The notes beneath the pieces are model-generated. The model saw nothing but the letters and a program-made list of their open reading frames with translations, had not been told where the DNA came from and did no database searches. Shown piece after piece: positions 43,733-53,719 of a DNA stretch of 64,000 nucleotides (positions are counted from its first letter, which is position 1; every line of letters begins with the position of its first letter). A program made the position numbers and the translations under genes. This stretch comes from Streptomyces sp. V1I1 (GTDB lineage: Bacteria > Actinomycetota > Actinomycetes > Streptomycetales > Streptomycetaceae): contig NZ_JAUSZH010000001.1 of NCBI RefSeq assembly GCF_030817355.1, positions 3,094,501 through 3,158,500 of the forward strand, in the 5' to 3' direction.

Positions 43733-44372
43733 GCGAAAGCTTCACCGCGAAGCCGAGGAACAGCGCGCCGGCCGCCGCCGTCGCTCCCGCCGACAGACGC
43801 TTGCGACGGCGGAACGCGGCCGCAAGGTGGGTACCGGTGAAGATCAGCAGAGTCAGATAGAGGAAGCTCGCCAGCTGCGCGAGCACACCGAGCACCACGA
43901 AGGACAGCGCGGGATAGGCGTAGCCCGGATCGACGAACTGCACGAAGAAGGCGATGAAGAAGAGGATCGCCTTCGGGTTGAACAGGCTGATCACAAAGGC
44001 CCTGCGGAAGGGCCGCTCGGCGGCGGAAGCACCGTCCGCGGCCGGCTCCTCGATCGTCCGCTCGCGCCGGGTGCGCCACATCGACCAGGCCGCGCGCAGC
44101 ATCCCGATCGCAAGCCAGGTCAGATAGCCGGCGCCCGCGAACTTCACGATCCCGAAGAGCACGGCGTTGGCCTGGAGCAGCGAGGCAACACCCGCCGCGG
44201 ACAGCACCATCAGCACGGTGTCGCCGCACCACACACCGGCGGCGGCCGTATAGCCCGTGCGCACACCACGGCGTGCGGCGACCGAGAGCACGTACAGGGA
44301 GTTCGGCCCCGGCAGCAGAATGATCAGGACAAGGCCCACCAGATAGGTCGGCAGATCAGTAACACCCAGCAT
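43719..44372 (-). CDS. LysE-family amino acid exporter
   Basis: This 217-residue membrane protein has about six helices and the LysE/RhtB signature ILLPGPNSLYVLSVAARRGVRTGYTAAAGVWCGD, plus FRRAFVISLFNPKAILFFIAFFVQFVD. It probably exports an amino acid or derivative such as leucine. Its end overlaps the convergent monooxygenase by 14 bp. ATG 44372 lies immediately beside a 13-bp hairpin that may terminate the upstream mutase gene or restrict access to the start codon. Confidence 0.92.
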   Translation of the reverse strand: MLGVTDLPTYLVGLVLIILLPGPNSLYVLSVAARRGVRTGYTAAAGVWCGDTVLMVLSAAGVASLLQANAVLFGIVKFAGAGYLTWLAIGMLRAAWSMWRTRRERTIEEPAADGASAAERPFRRAFVISLFNPKAILFFIAFFVQFVDPGYAYPALSFVVLGVLAQLASFLYLTLLIFTGTHLAAAFRRRKRLSAGATAAAGALFLGFAVKLSLSSS

Positions 44373-44373
44373 G

Positions 44374-44409
44374 AGGCGGAGTGTCGCACATGGGTACGAC
44401 ACTCCGCCT
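44374..44409. terminator. hairpin abutting the LysE start codon
   Basis: AGGCGGAGTGTCG (44374-44386) pairs with CGACACTCCGCCT (44397-44409) over 13 bp with a 10-nt loop. It lies 40 bp after the mutase gene stop on the minus strand and ends one base before the LysE ATG. It is a terminator candidate, though it also fits a start-site-occluding structure. Confidence 0.6.
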
Positions 44410-44448
44410 TTGCGTTCCGTATCGCGGAATGAGGCGTGCCGGATCCGC

Positions 44449-46029
<1,581 letters not shown>

Positions 46030-46222
46030 GATGTGTGCCTCCGCTGAAGCTACTCGTTGGTAACCGACCCTCGCGACGGACTGTAGCGGCGGGCCCGGTA
46101 CGGGTGGAGGGCCACGCGCTGGGACCTTCCTCACAGCTTCTTCCCCATAATGCGCGGGATTGCGCAACCGGGCAGAGCGGGAATCTGTCTCATGAGGCAC
46201 AGGAAATACAGGGGGGACGTAC

Positions 46223-47137
46223 ATGCTTCGGAAAGCCGTCATACATAGAGCTGTCATACGCAGAGCCGGCATACGCAGAACCGGCATACGCAGGGCCGTC
46301 ATACGCAGAACACTCGCCGCGGCCGCCGTGCTGGCCGTGACCACCGGCTGTATGGCGCAGGCGGCCACCGGCCGGCCGGTGGCCGACGCGAAGCCGGGCA
46401 GCACAACGCCCGCGCCGGGCGCCACTTCGACGCCGACGCCTTCCGCGTCGGACCCGGGCACGCCGTCGGCGAAGCCGAGCGAGTCCGCCACGACCGCGAA
46501 GCCCGAGGTCCTGATGGCGAGCGGCTCGAAGGGCGAGCGGGTGCGCGAGCTACAGGCCAGGCTGGCTCAGATCGGCTGGTTCGACGACACCCCGACCGGT
46601 ACGTACGGACCGGTGACGGTTGCGTCCGTCAAGGGCTTCCAGGGCAAGCGCGGGCTGCCGACGACGGGCGACACGGACACCGTGACCTGGCAGAAGCTGC
46701 TCGCCATGACGAAGAAGCCGACGCGCGACGAGCTGAACGGCAGGACCGTGAACAAGCCGTCGGCGAAGCTGGACCCGCGCTGCAAGACGGGCCGGGTGAT
46801 GTGCATCAGCAAGACCACCCGCACACTCTCCTGGGTGATCGACGGCAAGGTGCAGTCGACGATGGACGTGCGGTTCGGCTCTCAGTACACGCCGACGCGT
46901 GAGGGCGCCTTCAGCGTCTTCCAGAAGTCACGGCACCATGTCTCGTCGATCTACCACACGCCCATGCCGTACGCGATGTTCTTCAGCGGCGGCCAGGCGG
47001 TGCACTACTCGGCGGACTTCGCGGCGCGGGGCTACAACGGCGCTTCGCACGGCTGCGTCAATGTCCGGAACGAGGGGAAGCTCGCCTCGCTCTTCTCGCA
47101 GGTCCGCAACGGTGACCGCGTGGTCATCTATTGGTGA
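46223..47137 (+). CDS. L,D-transpeptidase lipoprotein with PG-binding domain
   Basis: This is a 304-residue lipoprotein. The N-terminus contains five 15-bp repeats (46235-46309) encoding (A/T)(V/G)IRR-type units in place of a normal signal n-region, then a hydrophobic stretch and lipobox VTTGC. A Pro/Ser/Thr-rich linker leads to a PG_binding_1 domain ([38 protein letters not shown]) and a YkuD domain with HGCVNVRN, Cys being the nucleophile. It makes 3-3 cross-links in the wall. ATG 46223 has a GGGGGG SD. Confidence 0.92.
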   Translation: MLRKAVIHRAVIRRAGIRRTGIRRAVIRRTLAAAAVLAVTTGCMAQAATGRPVADAKPGSTTPAPGATSTPTPSASDPGTPSAKPSESATTAKPEVLMASGSKGERVRELQARLAQIGWFDDTPTGTYGPVTVASVKGFQGKRGLPTTGDTDTVTWQKLLAMTKKPTRDELNGRTVNKPSAKLDPRCKTGRVMCISKTTRTLSWVIDGKVQSTMDVRFGSQYTPTREGAFSVFQKSRHHVSSIYHTPMPYAMFFSGGQAVHYSADFAARGYNGASHGCVNVRNEGKLASLFSQVRNGDRVVIYW

Positions 47138-47154
47138 GCGCGAGGGGTGAGTGT

Positions 47155-47193
47155 GGCGCGGGCGGGACCGGGGGAACGTGTCCCGCCCGCGCC
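47155..47193. terminator. hairpin terminator after the L,D-transpeptidase gene
   Basis: GGCGCGGGCGGGAC (47155-47168) and GTCCCGCCCGCGCC (47180-47193) form a perfect 14-bp stem with an 11-nt loop, followed by GTTTGC. Confidence 0.85.
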
Positions 47194-47334
47194 GTTTGCA
47201 CCGAGCCGTAGGTACGGGGGGAACCCCGGCTCTGGCGCAGCCGATGACCAGTCGGCTCACTCTCTACTGCGCCGTGGCTTCAAAAAACGTCACACCTGGG
47301 CGGCCGAAAATCGTCACTGCCGAGAAATTGCAGG

Positions 47335-48360
47335 TCAGAAGGAGTTAAGGGCAACGCCGGACGAAGGCAGGGGTGCACTTTCGGACGGCAGGGGCGCGGG
47401 CTCCGCGGGCAGTGGCGTCCAGGCGACGGGCGGCAGGGAAGCGGCGCCCGAGTGGCTGTCCAAGGCGGGGGCGCCGTGGTCCTTCCGGTCGTCGTCACCG
47501 CTGTCGCCGTCGTCGCCGTCACCGCTGTCGCCGCCGCCGTCGGTCTGGCCGCCGCCCTTGGTGTCGCCGTCGAGCAGCCGGTCGCAGAATCTCTCCACCC
47601 GGCTCGCCCCCTCGGCCGCCTCCTCGAGCTTCCGCTTGCGGTCGGGGGCGATGCGGCCACTGCGGTAGTCGCGGCAGGCCTCGACCGACGTGCGGTACGA
47701 CTCGGCGTTCCGGTCGAGGGACTTGTCGTCCGGGTCGCCGTGCCGCTCGCCCGAGCCGCCGTCCGCGCCCCTTGACGCGTCCGGGTGCTCGCCGCCGTCA
47801 CTCGCCGGGGGTGACACCGGCGGCGTACTGGGCGAGCCCGAGATCGGCGGGGGTGCGACTGTTCCCCCGCCGGTCTGCGACTCGGAGACCAGCGGCCCCG
47901 GGGTCGCGGCGGCCGAGACGGAGGACGCGGGCAGCGGATCGCCGCCGAAGGGCGACGGCAGGAAGCCTGTGCCCGCGGCGACGGCGACGCCGCCGAGCGC
48001 GCAGCCGGCCACCGCGGCGGCAAGCCCGAAGCGCACCGGGCGGGCGAAGATCGTGCGGGGTGCGCGGCGCGCAGAAGCGGGGCGCGTGGAAGGGGCGAGA
48101 CGTACGGTCCCGAGCATGTCCCCCGCGGGCGCGTCGGCGTCCGCCCTGGACTTGCGGAACGCGGCCAATGCGGCCGCCTCGCCGGGCATTTCACCGCCGT
48201 CCATGTAGCCGGAGCGGCTGGGTCTGCCCATGCCGTACAGCTCTCGGGACAGTCGCGCGGCCTGGATACGGGCGTGTTCGTCGGCAGCCTCGACCGGTTC
48301 ACCGCGCAGCAGTCGCTCCGCCGCTTCCCTGTCAAGCCACTCGTACCGCTCGTCGGCCAT
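47335..48360 (-). CDS. single-pass membrane protein coupled to ECF sigma factor (putative anti-sigma)
   Basis: This is a 341-residue protein. The cytosolic N-terminus (~110 residues) begins MADERYEWLDREAAERLLRGEP and is charged. One membrane helix follows (FGLAAAVAGCALGGVAVAAG, ~residues 113-132), then an exported Ser/Pro/Gly/Asp-rich domain with two Cys (SVEACRDYRSG, RVERFCDRLLDG). Its ATG overlaps the sigma factor stop (TGATG). Co-translation with an ECF sigma suggests an anti-sigma role, although no zinc-binding HxxxCxxC motif is seen. The region just upstream of the C-terminus is repetitive (DSGDGDDGDSGDDD). Confidence 0.75.
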   Translation of the reverse strand: MADERYEWLDREAAERLLRGEPVEAADEHARIQAARLSRELYGMGRPSRSGYMDGGEMPGEAAALAAFRKSRADADAPAGDMLGTVRLAPSTRPASARRAPRTIFARPVRFGLAAAVAGCALGGVAVAAGTGFLPSPFGGDPLPASSVSAAATPGPLVSESQTGGGTVAPPPISGSPSTPPVSPPASDGGEHPDASRGADGGSGERHGDPDDKSLDRNAESYRTSVEACRDYRSGRIAPDRKRKLEEAAEGASRVERFCDRLLDGDTKGGGQTDGGGDSGDGDDGDSGDDDRKDHGAPALDSHSGAASLPPVAWTPLPAEPAPLPSESAPLPSSGVALNSF

Positions 48361-49115
48361 CACATGTCCTTCTGCGTCCGCAGGCGTGAATGCGTCACAC
48401 CTGCGGGTGCCGTCGCGCCGGGCCGGGGGCCGCGCTGCGGCGGTACGCCGTTCAGATCCGCGCGGTCGGCGCGCTCGGCGCGCTCGGCGCCAGGGTTTAC
48501 GTGGTCCGCTTCGCCGCTGTCCTCACTGAGGGCCGGCGCGGCTTCCTCACTGAGGGCCGGCGCGGCTTCCTCGCCCAGCAGCTCGGCCAGCCGCTTCAGC
48601 CCGCGGTGCGCAGCGGTGCGTACCGCGCCGGGCCGCTTGCCCAGCGTCTTGGCCGCGCTCTTCGCGTCGAGGCCGACCACGACGCGCAGGACGACGGCCT
48701 CGGCCTGGTCCTGCGGCAGCTGGGCGATGAGGGCCATCGTGTTGCCGGTGGCGAGTGCCTCCATGGCCTCGTCGGCGGTGTCCGAGTCGGCGGCCTTGCC
48801 GGTGAGCTCGGTCTCGTCGCCGCCGACGGCGGGGCGACGGCCGCGCATGCGTATGTGGTCGAGAGCGCGGTTGCGGGCGATCCGTGCGGCCCAGCCGCGG
48901 AAGCGGTCCGCGTCGCCGCTGAACCGGTCGAGATCGCGGGCGATCTGCAGCCAGGCCTCGGACGCGACGTCCTCGGCGTCCGGTTCGCCGACCAGAGTGC
49001 GTACATAGCCGAGCAGCCGCGGGTGCACGGCGCGGTACACAGTACGGAAGGCGCTCTCGTCCCCGTCCTGTGCCGCGAGCACCGCGGCGGTCAACTCCGC
49101 GTCGTCCCCCAGCAC
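48360..49115 (-). CDS. ECF RNA polymerase sigma factor
   Basis: This is a 251-residue protein. Sigma2: FRTVYRAVHPRLLGYVRTLVGEPDAEDVASEAWLQIARDLDRFSGDADRFRGWAARIARNRALDHIR. Sigma4: IAQLPQDQAEAVVLRVVVGLDAKSAAKTLGKRPGAVRTAAHRGLKRLAELL. The last ~60 residues are a low-complexity tail containing a perfect 24-bp tandem duplication (EEAAPALS twice, ~48525-48575). It starts at GTG 49115. It is co-transcribed with a membrane protein that probably controls it. Confidence 0.92.
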   Translation of the reverse strand: MLGDDAELTAAVLAAQDGDESAFRTVYRAVHPRLLGYVRTLVGEPDAEDVASEAWLQIARDLDRFSGDADRFRGWAARIARNRALDHIRMRGRRPAVGGDETELTGKAADSDTADEAMEALATGNTMALIAQLPQDQAEAVVLRVVVGLDAKSAAKTLGKRPGAVRTAAHRGLKRLAELLGEEAAPALSEEAAPALSEDSGEADHVNPGAERAERADRADLNGVPPQRGPRPGATAPAGVTHSRLRTQKDM

Positions 49116-49312
49116 TACCCCAACCTGTCCTGAAATCGCAGCTGGTCACCACTGCCGCGCCGCCCTGCGCGAATCAGCACGCTACGTCCTTGCAGGGGGC
49201 CGCGTCCATAATTTGTACAACCAGCAACAACGTGCCGACACAGCGGGGTGTGACAGAAACCGCACGCTCGGCGCTGAGAGGAGTACGGGGCGGCTCTGCC
49301 GCCCCGGCGAAC

Positions 49313-49356
49313 GACGACCGGGGCCTCTCCTGTGGGGGGTGGCGGCCCCGGTCGTC
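49313..49356. terminator. hairpin terminator of the DUF gene at 49380
   Basis: GACGACCGGGGCC (49313-49325) pairs with GGCCCCGGTCGTC (49344-49356) over 13 bp. A second smaller hairpin GGGGCGGC-TCT-GCCGCCCC sits at 49287-49305. The rest of the 49116-49379 gap shows no gene. Confidence 0.75.
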
Positions 49357-49379
49357 CTTCTACGTCCGGGGCCACTCCG

Positions 49380-49838
49380 TCAACAGCACACGACCGGTGG
49401 GGCATCCGGCGCGGCGGCCTTGCGCGCCCGCCCGTGCAGCAGCAGATAGAAGCGCTGCACCGACTCCTCCGGGCCGCCCAGCTCGAAGCGGTTGACCACC
49501 TTGCCGAGCGGATTCCACACGCGCCCGTCGGGCATCCGGATTCCCACGGGCTGGCCGAACAGCTCCCGCTGCTCCGGATCCAAGTCCACCCACCGGGCCC
49601 CGGCCCGCCGGACGATCACCTCTCCCGCGTACGCCCCGAGGCCCTGGAGGAGCCCGGCGACCCGCCCGACCTCCGGACGGCCGCGCCGTACCCCGTCCAC
49701 CATGAAGTCGACGATCCGCAGGCTGGCGACGGAGTAGTCGAGCGGCAGCCGGCTGCGCGCCGTCAGCCGGTCGACGACCCCGGCGACATAGACGCGCATC
49801 TCGGCAGCACCGGGCAGCACTCCAAAGTCCGTATCCAT
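49380..49838 (-). CDS. hypothetical protein, paralogue of a fragment in the toxin locus
   Basis: This 152-residue cytosolic protein contains LDYSVASLRIVDFMVDGVRRG and QRELFGQPVGIRMPDGRVWNPLGKVVNRFELGG. No catalytic pattern is recognised. A clear C-terminal paralogue fragment (FFGHPVGIRTPDDRAWNPPGKAVGLFE) occurs at 55412-55562 among the genes downstream of the Rhs toxin, so the family is probably linked to polymorphic-toxin immunity. ATG 49838 is chosen. Function unknown. Confidence 0.75.
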   Translation of the reverse strand: MDTDFGVLPGAAEMRVYVAGVVDRLTARSRLPLDYSVASLRIVDFMVDGVRRGRPEVGRVAGLLQGLGAYAGEVIVRRAGARWVDLDPEQRELFGQPVGIRMPDGRVWNPLGKVVNRFELGGPEESVQRFYLLLHGRARKAAAPDAPPVVCC

Positions 49839-49987
49839 GCCAGACCCAGCGGCATGTGCATGAAGAACATCACGCCAAGCGGAAGTGTTCGTTCTCACGT
49901 ATGAGTTCAGGCCACCCGTACAACCATTTTCACGGCTCAGGCGTCATCCGCCCACACCATTCACGCCAACGTGCCAGGATGCGCCCC

Positions 49988-51109
49988 ATGACACCGGCCT
50001 CATACGCCGCCGCCTTCGCGGAACTATTCGGCCAACCCCCGGCCGGCGCCGCCCCGGCTCCCGCCCCCGTCCCCGTCGACTGGGACACCGTCGAGTCCTG
50101 GCTCGGGCTGCGGCTGCCCGCCGACTACAAGGCGATCGCCTCCGCGTACGGGCCGCTGGACATCGGGGAGTTCCTCTGGCTGCACATACCGTGCGCCAGG
50201 GAGGGCTGGTTCGAGTACGGCAACTGGCTGGAGGGCGCACGGCGGGAGGCGCCCGAGGGACTGCTCCCGTGGGGCGAGACCCGGAAGTGCGACCTTCTGT
50301 ACTGGGACACCACGGCGTCCGACGATCCTGACGAGTGGCCGGTCGTCACCTTCCACAAGGACGGGGCTCGCGCGGGCGCGGACCCCTGGCACCGCTACAG
50401 GACTCCACTGCTGCCCACCCTGACCACGCTCATCGGCGAGGGCCTCCGGCCGAGCGCGAGCCGCACGGCCTTCCTGACCGAAGTCGACCCCGGCCCGTGG
50501 ACCCCGCCGGTCCCGCGCCCGGCACCGACCCCGCAGCAGCGCGCCGCGCTGACCGAGGGCACGGGCTTGGCGGCGCTGACCGCACTCGTACCACCGCCGC
50601 GGAAGCCGTTTCTCGGAGACGGCACATGGAAGCGGCTGTACGAGCGCCTCGGCACGCGGCTGCCGGCGGAGTACGTGACCCTGATGGAGACGTACGGAGG
50701 CGGCTGCTGGACGAACTGGCTCAGAGTCAGCGCCCCGCTGAGCACCGGCGAGCACGGACTTGCCGAGGAGGTCAGGTGGGTCTGCGACGCCTACCGTGGA
50801 CTGCGCGCCGAATACCCGCAGTTCCAGCCGTTGGCAGTCTGGCCGGAGCCTGGCGGCTTCCTCCCGTTCGCCGACTCCATCGACGGCGACCAACTGGGCT
50901 GGCTCACCGAGGGCCCCACGCCGGACGACTGGCCGCTGATCGTCTACCCACGCCACGCCGAACAGGGCCCGCCGCTGACCGGCACGCTCACCCACATCCT
51001 GCTGGAGTGGCTGCGCGGCCGGTTCGCCACGGAAGGCCTGCCGAGTCTCGGCCGGGTGAAGGACCCGCTGGACCACATCGACTTCGAGCCGTTGGCCGAC
51101 GTTGAGTAG
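49988..51109 (+). CDS. SMI1/KNR4 (SUKH) family protein with two domains
   Basis: This is a 373-residue protein. First SUKH-like domain: WDTVESWLGLRLPADYKAIASAYGPLDIGEFLWLHIP, with LLYWDTTASDDPDEWPVVTFHKD. Second: LYERLGTRLPAEYVTLMETYGGGCWTNWLRV with LGWLTEGPTPDDWPLIVYPRHAEQ. SUKH proteins are a major immunity superfamily of bacterial polymorphic toxin systems and are often found away from the toxin. A CAGGAT -10 box 7 nt before ATG 49988 suggests a leaderless transcript. It may protect against a toxin encoded elsewhere or the Rhs toxin at the window end. Confidence 0.85.
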   Translation: MTPASYAAAFAELFGQPPAGAAPAPAPVPVDWDTVESWLGLRLPADYKAIASAYGPLDIGEFLWLHIPCAREGWFEYGNWLEGARREAPEGLLPWGETRKCDLLYWDTTASDDPDEWPVVTFHKDGARAGADPWHRYRTPLLPTLTTLIGEGLRPSASRTAFLTEVDPGPWTPPVPRPAPTPQQRAALTEGTGLAALTALVPPPRKPFLGDGTWKRLYERLGTRLPAEYVTLMETYGGGCWTNWLRVSAPLSTGEHGLAEEVRWVCDAYRGLRAEYPQFQPLAVWPEPGGFLPFADSIDGDQLGWLTEGPTPDDWPLIVYPRHAEQGPPLTGTLTHILLEWLRGRFATEGLPSLGRVKDPLDHIDFEPLADVE

Positions 51110-51133
51110 CCGTGAGGGAACGCCTCTCCCCGC

Positions 51134-51997
51134 TCAATTCACCCCTGCGGGAAGCTCGATGTCCCCGTCGAACACTCCCCGGTTCTCCTCGTTCACATCC
51201 TGGCCATAGGTGATGTCCTGTCCCCCGTAGGGGATCAGGACATCGAAACGGAACCGGTGGGATTCGACTCTGTACGTTTCGGGGTCGAGGATCAGCGTCT
51301 CCTCCAGCCGGGACAGGGTGAGTTGATCCTCGGTCGCTGAAACCCCGGCTTTCTGGAGTTGCTTCAGGGTCGGCTTCAGCTCGCGTACAGCCTTCTCGGC
51401 AAAGGACCGGTCCCGCACCTCCGACAACTTCCGTGAGCCAGAGCGGACTTGGAGTCGAACCTTCCCTCCCTCCTTGGTCAGCGTGACGTCATCCCCCGAC
51501 TCTTGTACGTACTTCCTGAACTCCCCTATGACAGCCACAGGGTCTTCCACTTTGTTCTTCATGTCCGGGTCGGAGACGGGGCCGTGCTTCCAGGCGTCCC
51601 CTCCTTCTTTGACGTACTGCGTAGCACCGATCGCAAAGATCTCTTCAGGCTTACGCTTCCCCTTACTGATGACGGACCCTGAGGAATGGAAAGCCGCAGG
51701 GGCCTGGGTCCGCCTTACGGTGGCTTCGTAAGAAGCGGCGCTCGTCTGCCCCTGAAAGACGAGACTCTCACTGCCCTTCACCGCGAACGTCCAGCCGCCC
51801 TGGGCCGCCATCGCCTCTTCCGCTCGGTCAAGAAAGTCCGCTGCGGTGACCGGCTTCGCAGGCTCCGTTGTCTTTACTCCGGGGCTCGTGGACTCAGCCG
51901 ACTCGACCGACTCCGTCGGCTCCCCTTCCGCAGAGCAACCGATCAACGAAACGGAGAGCGGGATGATCAGCGCCGCAAGTCTGTAGTTCACTCGCAT
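51134..51997 (-). CDS. lipoprotein (LppX/LprAFG-like fold)
   Basis: This is a 287-residue lipoprotein. The signal MRVNYRLAALIIPLSVSLIGC has a lipobox LIGC. The mature protein has alternating hydrophobic beta segments (GGWTFAVKGSESLVFQGQ, ATQYVKEGGDAWKHGPVSD, ILDPETYRVESHRFRFDVLIPYGGQDITYG) resembling the half-barrel lipoproteins of the LppX/LprG type that carry lipids. ATG 51997 follows AAGGAG by 7 nt. Its GC content is a little lower than that of its neighbours. Confidence 0.8.
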   Translation of the reverse strand: MRVNYRLAALIIPLSVSLIGCSAEGEPTESVESAESTSPGVKTTEPAKPVTAADFLDRAEEAMAAQGGWTFAVKGSESLVFQGQTSAASYEATVRRTQAPAAFHSSGSVISKGKRKPEEIFAIGATQYVKEGGDAWKHGPVSDPDMKNKVEDPVAVIGEFRKYVQESGDDVTLTKEGGKVRLQVRSGSRKLSEVRDRSFAEKAVRELKPTLKQLQKAGVSATEDQLTLSRLEETLILDPETYRVESHRFRFDVLIPYGGQDITYGQDVNEENRGVFDGDIELPAGVN

Positions 51998-52021
51998 GCT
52001 CACGCTCCTTCGGCCGGCGGG

Positions 52022-52918
52022 TCAGCCGATGGCGATGCGGGGGTGCGCGCCGGGCTTGATCCAGCCCATGATCCGGTCCATGGTGGCGCGCGGCACCGAT
52101 ACGCAACCCGCCGTCGCCCCCTTGCCGTTGACGTGCAGGAAGATCCCGGCTCCGCGGCCCGGCGTGGCCGGCCAGCGGTTGAAGTTGATGACCAGGGCCT
52201 TGGCGTACTGCGTCGGGTAGTTGATGAGGTGTTCGCTGCCGCGCTCGCCGCTCTCGGTGAGCGGGAAGTCGGCCCCGGCCTCGGTGTGCATCTGGTTGTA
52301 GAACTTCGACTCGGGGTCCTGGACCCACCAGTGGCTGGAGTTGACCCTCGTGTACGGCATGCTCGTGCCGCTGGACTCTACGCCGAAGCCCTCGGTGATG
52401 GTGTAGGTGCCGGACGGCGTGGTGTAGGTGCTCTGCCTGCGGGTGGATCCATCGACAACGCCGTTCGATCCGACCCGGCCGCTGTCGGAGATGACCGACT
52501 TCCAGCCGGACGAACCCTTGGCCCAGGCCGTCACCGTGGCGTACGAGCCGCTCGCCTTCACGGTGATGACCTGGGTGGCGTTGCCCACGTTCACCGGAAC
52601 GGGGAAGTTCGGTGCCGCGGGCGCGGCGGAGGACTGCCCCTTCTCCGCACCGCCGGCCGCCGCGGCGCGGGAGCCGCTGGAGGACGGCGACGCGCTCCCG
52701 GACGGCGACGCGGACGCAGAGGCGGAGGGGGAAGCCGTAGCGGAAGGGGAGCTGCTCGGAGAAGCGGACGAGGTGGACACGTCCGGCGCCACGCTCTCGG
52801 CACTGGCTGCGACATCCGCGGCCGGGGCAGTCTCGCCCTGGCCTCCGCACGCCGACACCAGGAATAGCGCGCCGGTGGCAGCCAGTGCGGCCGAGAACCT
52901 ACGGGACGAGGGCAGCAC
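52022..52918 (-). CDS. L,D-transpeptidase lipoprotein
   Basis: This is a 298-residue lipoprotein. Signal and lipobox LFLVSACGG, then a 70-residue Ala/Ser/Pro linker (SPSSSPSATASPSASASAS). The YkuD domain has STYTTPSGTYTITEGFGV and HVNGKGATAGCVSVPRATMDRI, the Cys being the active-site nucleophile. It is the third L,D-transpeptidase in the window. GTG 52918 is chosen as the start. It lies 18 bp upstream of the lipoprotein gene and could be transcribed with it. Confidence 0.9.
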   Translation of the reverse strand: MLPSSRRFSAALAATGALFLVSACGGQGETAPAADVAASAESVAPDVSTSSASPSSSPSATASPSASASASPSGSASPSSSGSRAAAAGGAEKGQSSAAPAAPNFPVPVNVGNATQVITVKASGSYATVTAWAKGSSGWKSVISDSGRVGSNGVVDGSTRRQSTYTTPSGTYTITEGFGVESSGTSMPYTRVNSSHWWVQDPESKFYNQMHTEAGADFPLTESGERGSEHLINYPTQYAKALVINFNRWPATPGRGAGIFLHVNGKGATAGCVSVPRATMDRIMGWIKPGAHPRIAIG

Positions 52919-53138
52919 GATGTAATCCTTCGGTTGCTGGTGATGACCGGCCGAGCCCGGCGCGGGGAAATGAGGCCGGTTATATACCAGGTCGACGCCC
53001 GGATGCGACCCCAGCGACCTTTCGGACTAATCCCATGAAATCATCGGCGAAGTGTCCGAATTCCCCTTGCGCTTTCCACCAGGACATATCAGGGCAGATC
53101 CCGCCTGACGCCCGGCGGTCCGCACGTCACGCCGGACC

Positions 53139-53562
53139 TCACCTCAAGCAGTCGGCGAGCGCATCACGAGCCGCCGACGACAGCCGCTCCGGGGCCAACT
53201 CACTCAACGTGAGACGAAGGCCCCTCTTCCCTCATCAAGGGAATCGCTGCCACTACGTCTTCGCTCCCGAACAGCGACTCCACGGCCTGGAAATACGGCC
53301 GGCCACCGGATACTGGAGCTCGACCTGTTCCAGCAATGGTTCCAGTTCGGCATGGGCCGCGCTGCCACCCCTTTGTGCTGGTGGGCCAGGCGGCGCCTTT
53401 GACGACCCTGGCATCACGGATGTGGTACTGACCGTCGAACTCAGGGCGTACGTCCCGCTTCTCAAGCGGTCTTGGTGCGCGGGTTGCGACGTTGATGGTG
53501 GTGCTGCGGCTCATAAGGCGGGTGGCCCGGTATGCGATCCGGTTCTTCCGGCCGGAGATCAC
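53139..53562 (-). pseudogene. decayed gene with several frameshifts
   Basis: The 52919-53719 stretch has no intact gene. On the minus strand, protein-like segments in different frames follow one another: MISGRKNRIAYRATRLM and RDVRPEFDGQYHIRDARVV, then AELEPLLEQVELQYPVAGR, then PYFQAVESLFGSEDVVAAIP, then LTLSELAPERLSSAARDALAD and a stop at 53139. At least two or three frameshifts would be needed to join them. The family is not recognised. The plus strand between 53562 and 53719 likewise shows only short, unconvincing frames. It probably is a decayed member of the accessory block. Confidence 0.45.
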
Positions 53563-53719
53563 GCCTCGGAGGCGGTGTGCGGCGGTCCAGGGCGCCCAGC
53601 GCCGTATTGACGACCTCCTACGGCGTCTGCAGGGCTGCGCCGCCGTCGGCGCTTCTCGCCTTCGTCGGCATAGCCGCAGCCCTCATCGGCTACCACCGAC
53701 TCACCCAGGTGGCAACTCC

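Noticed and set aside
46235..46309. Possible CRISPR-like array
   Set aside because: The 15-bp units are contiguous without spacers and lie in a coding frame, so they are a coding tandem repeat.
52919..53719. Possible integrase/ICE remnant because of decayed frames and lower GC
   Set aside because: No recombinase motifs, direct repeats or tRNA attachment site could be found; recorded only as decayed coding sequence.
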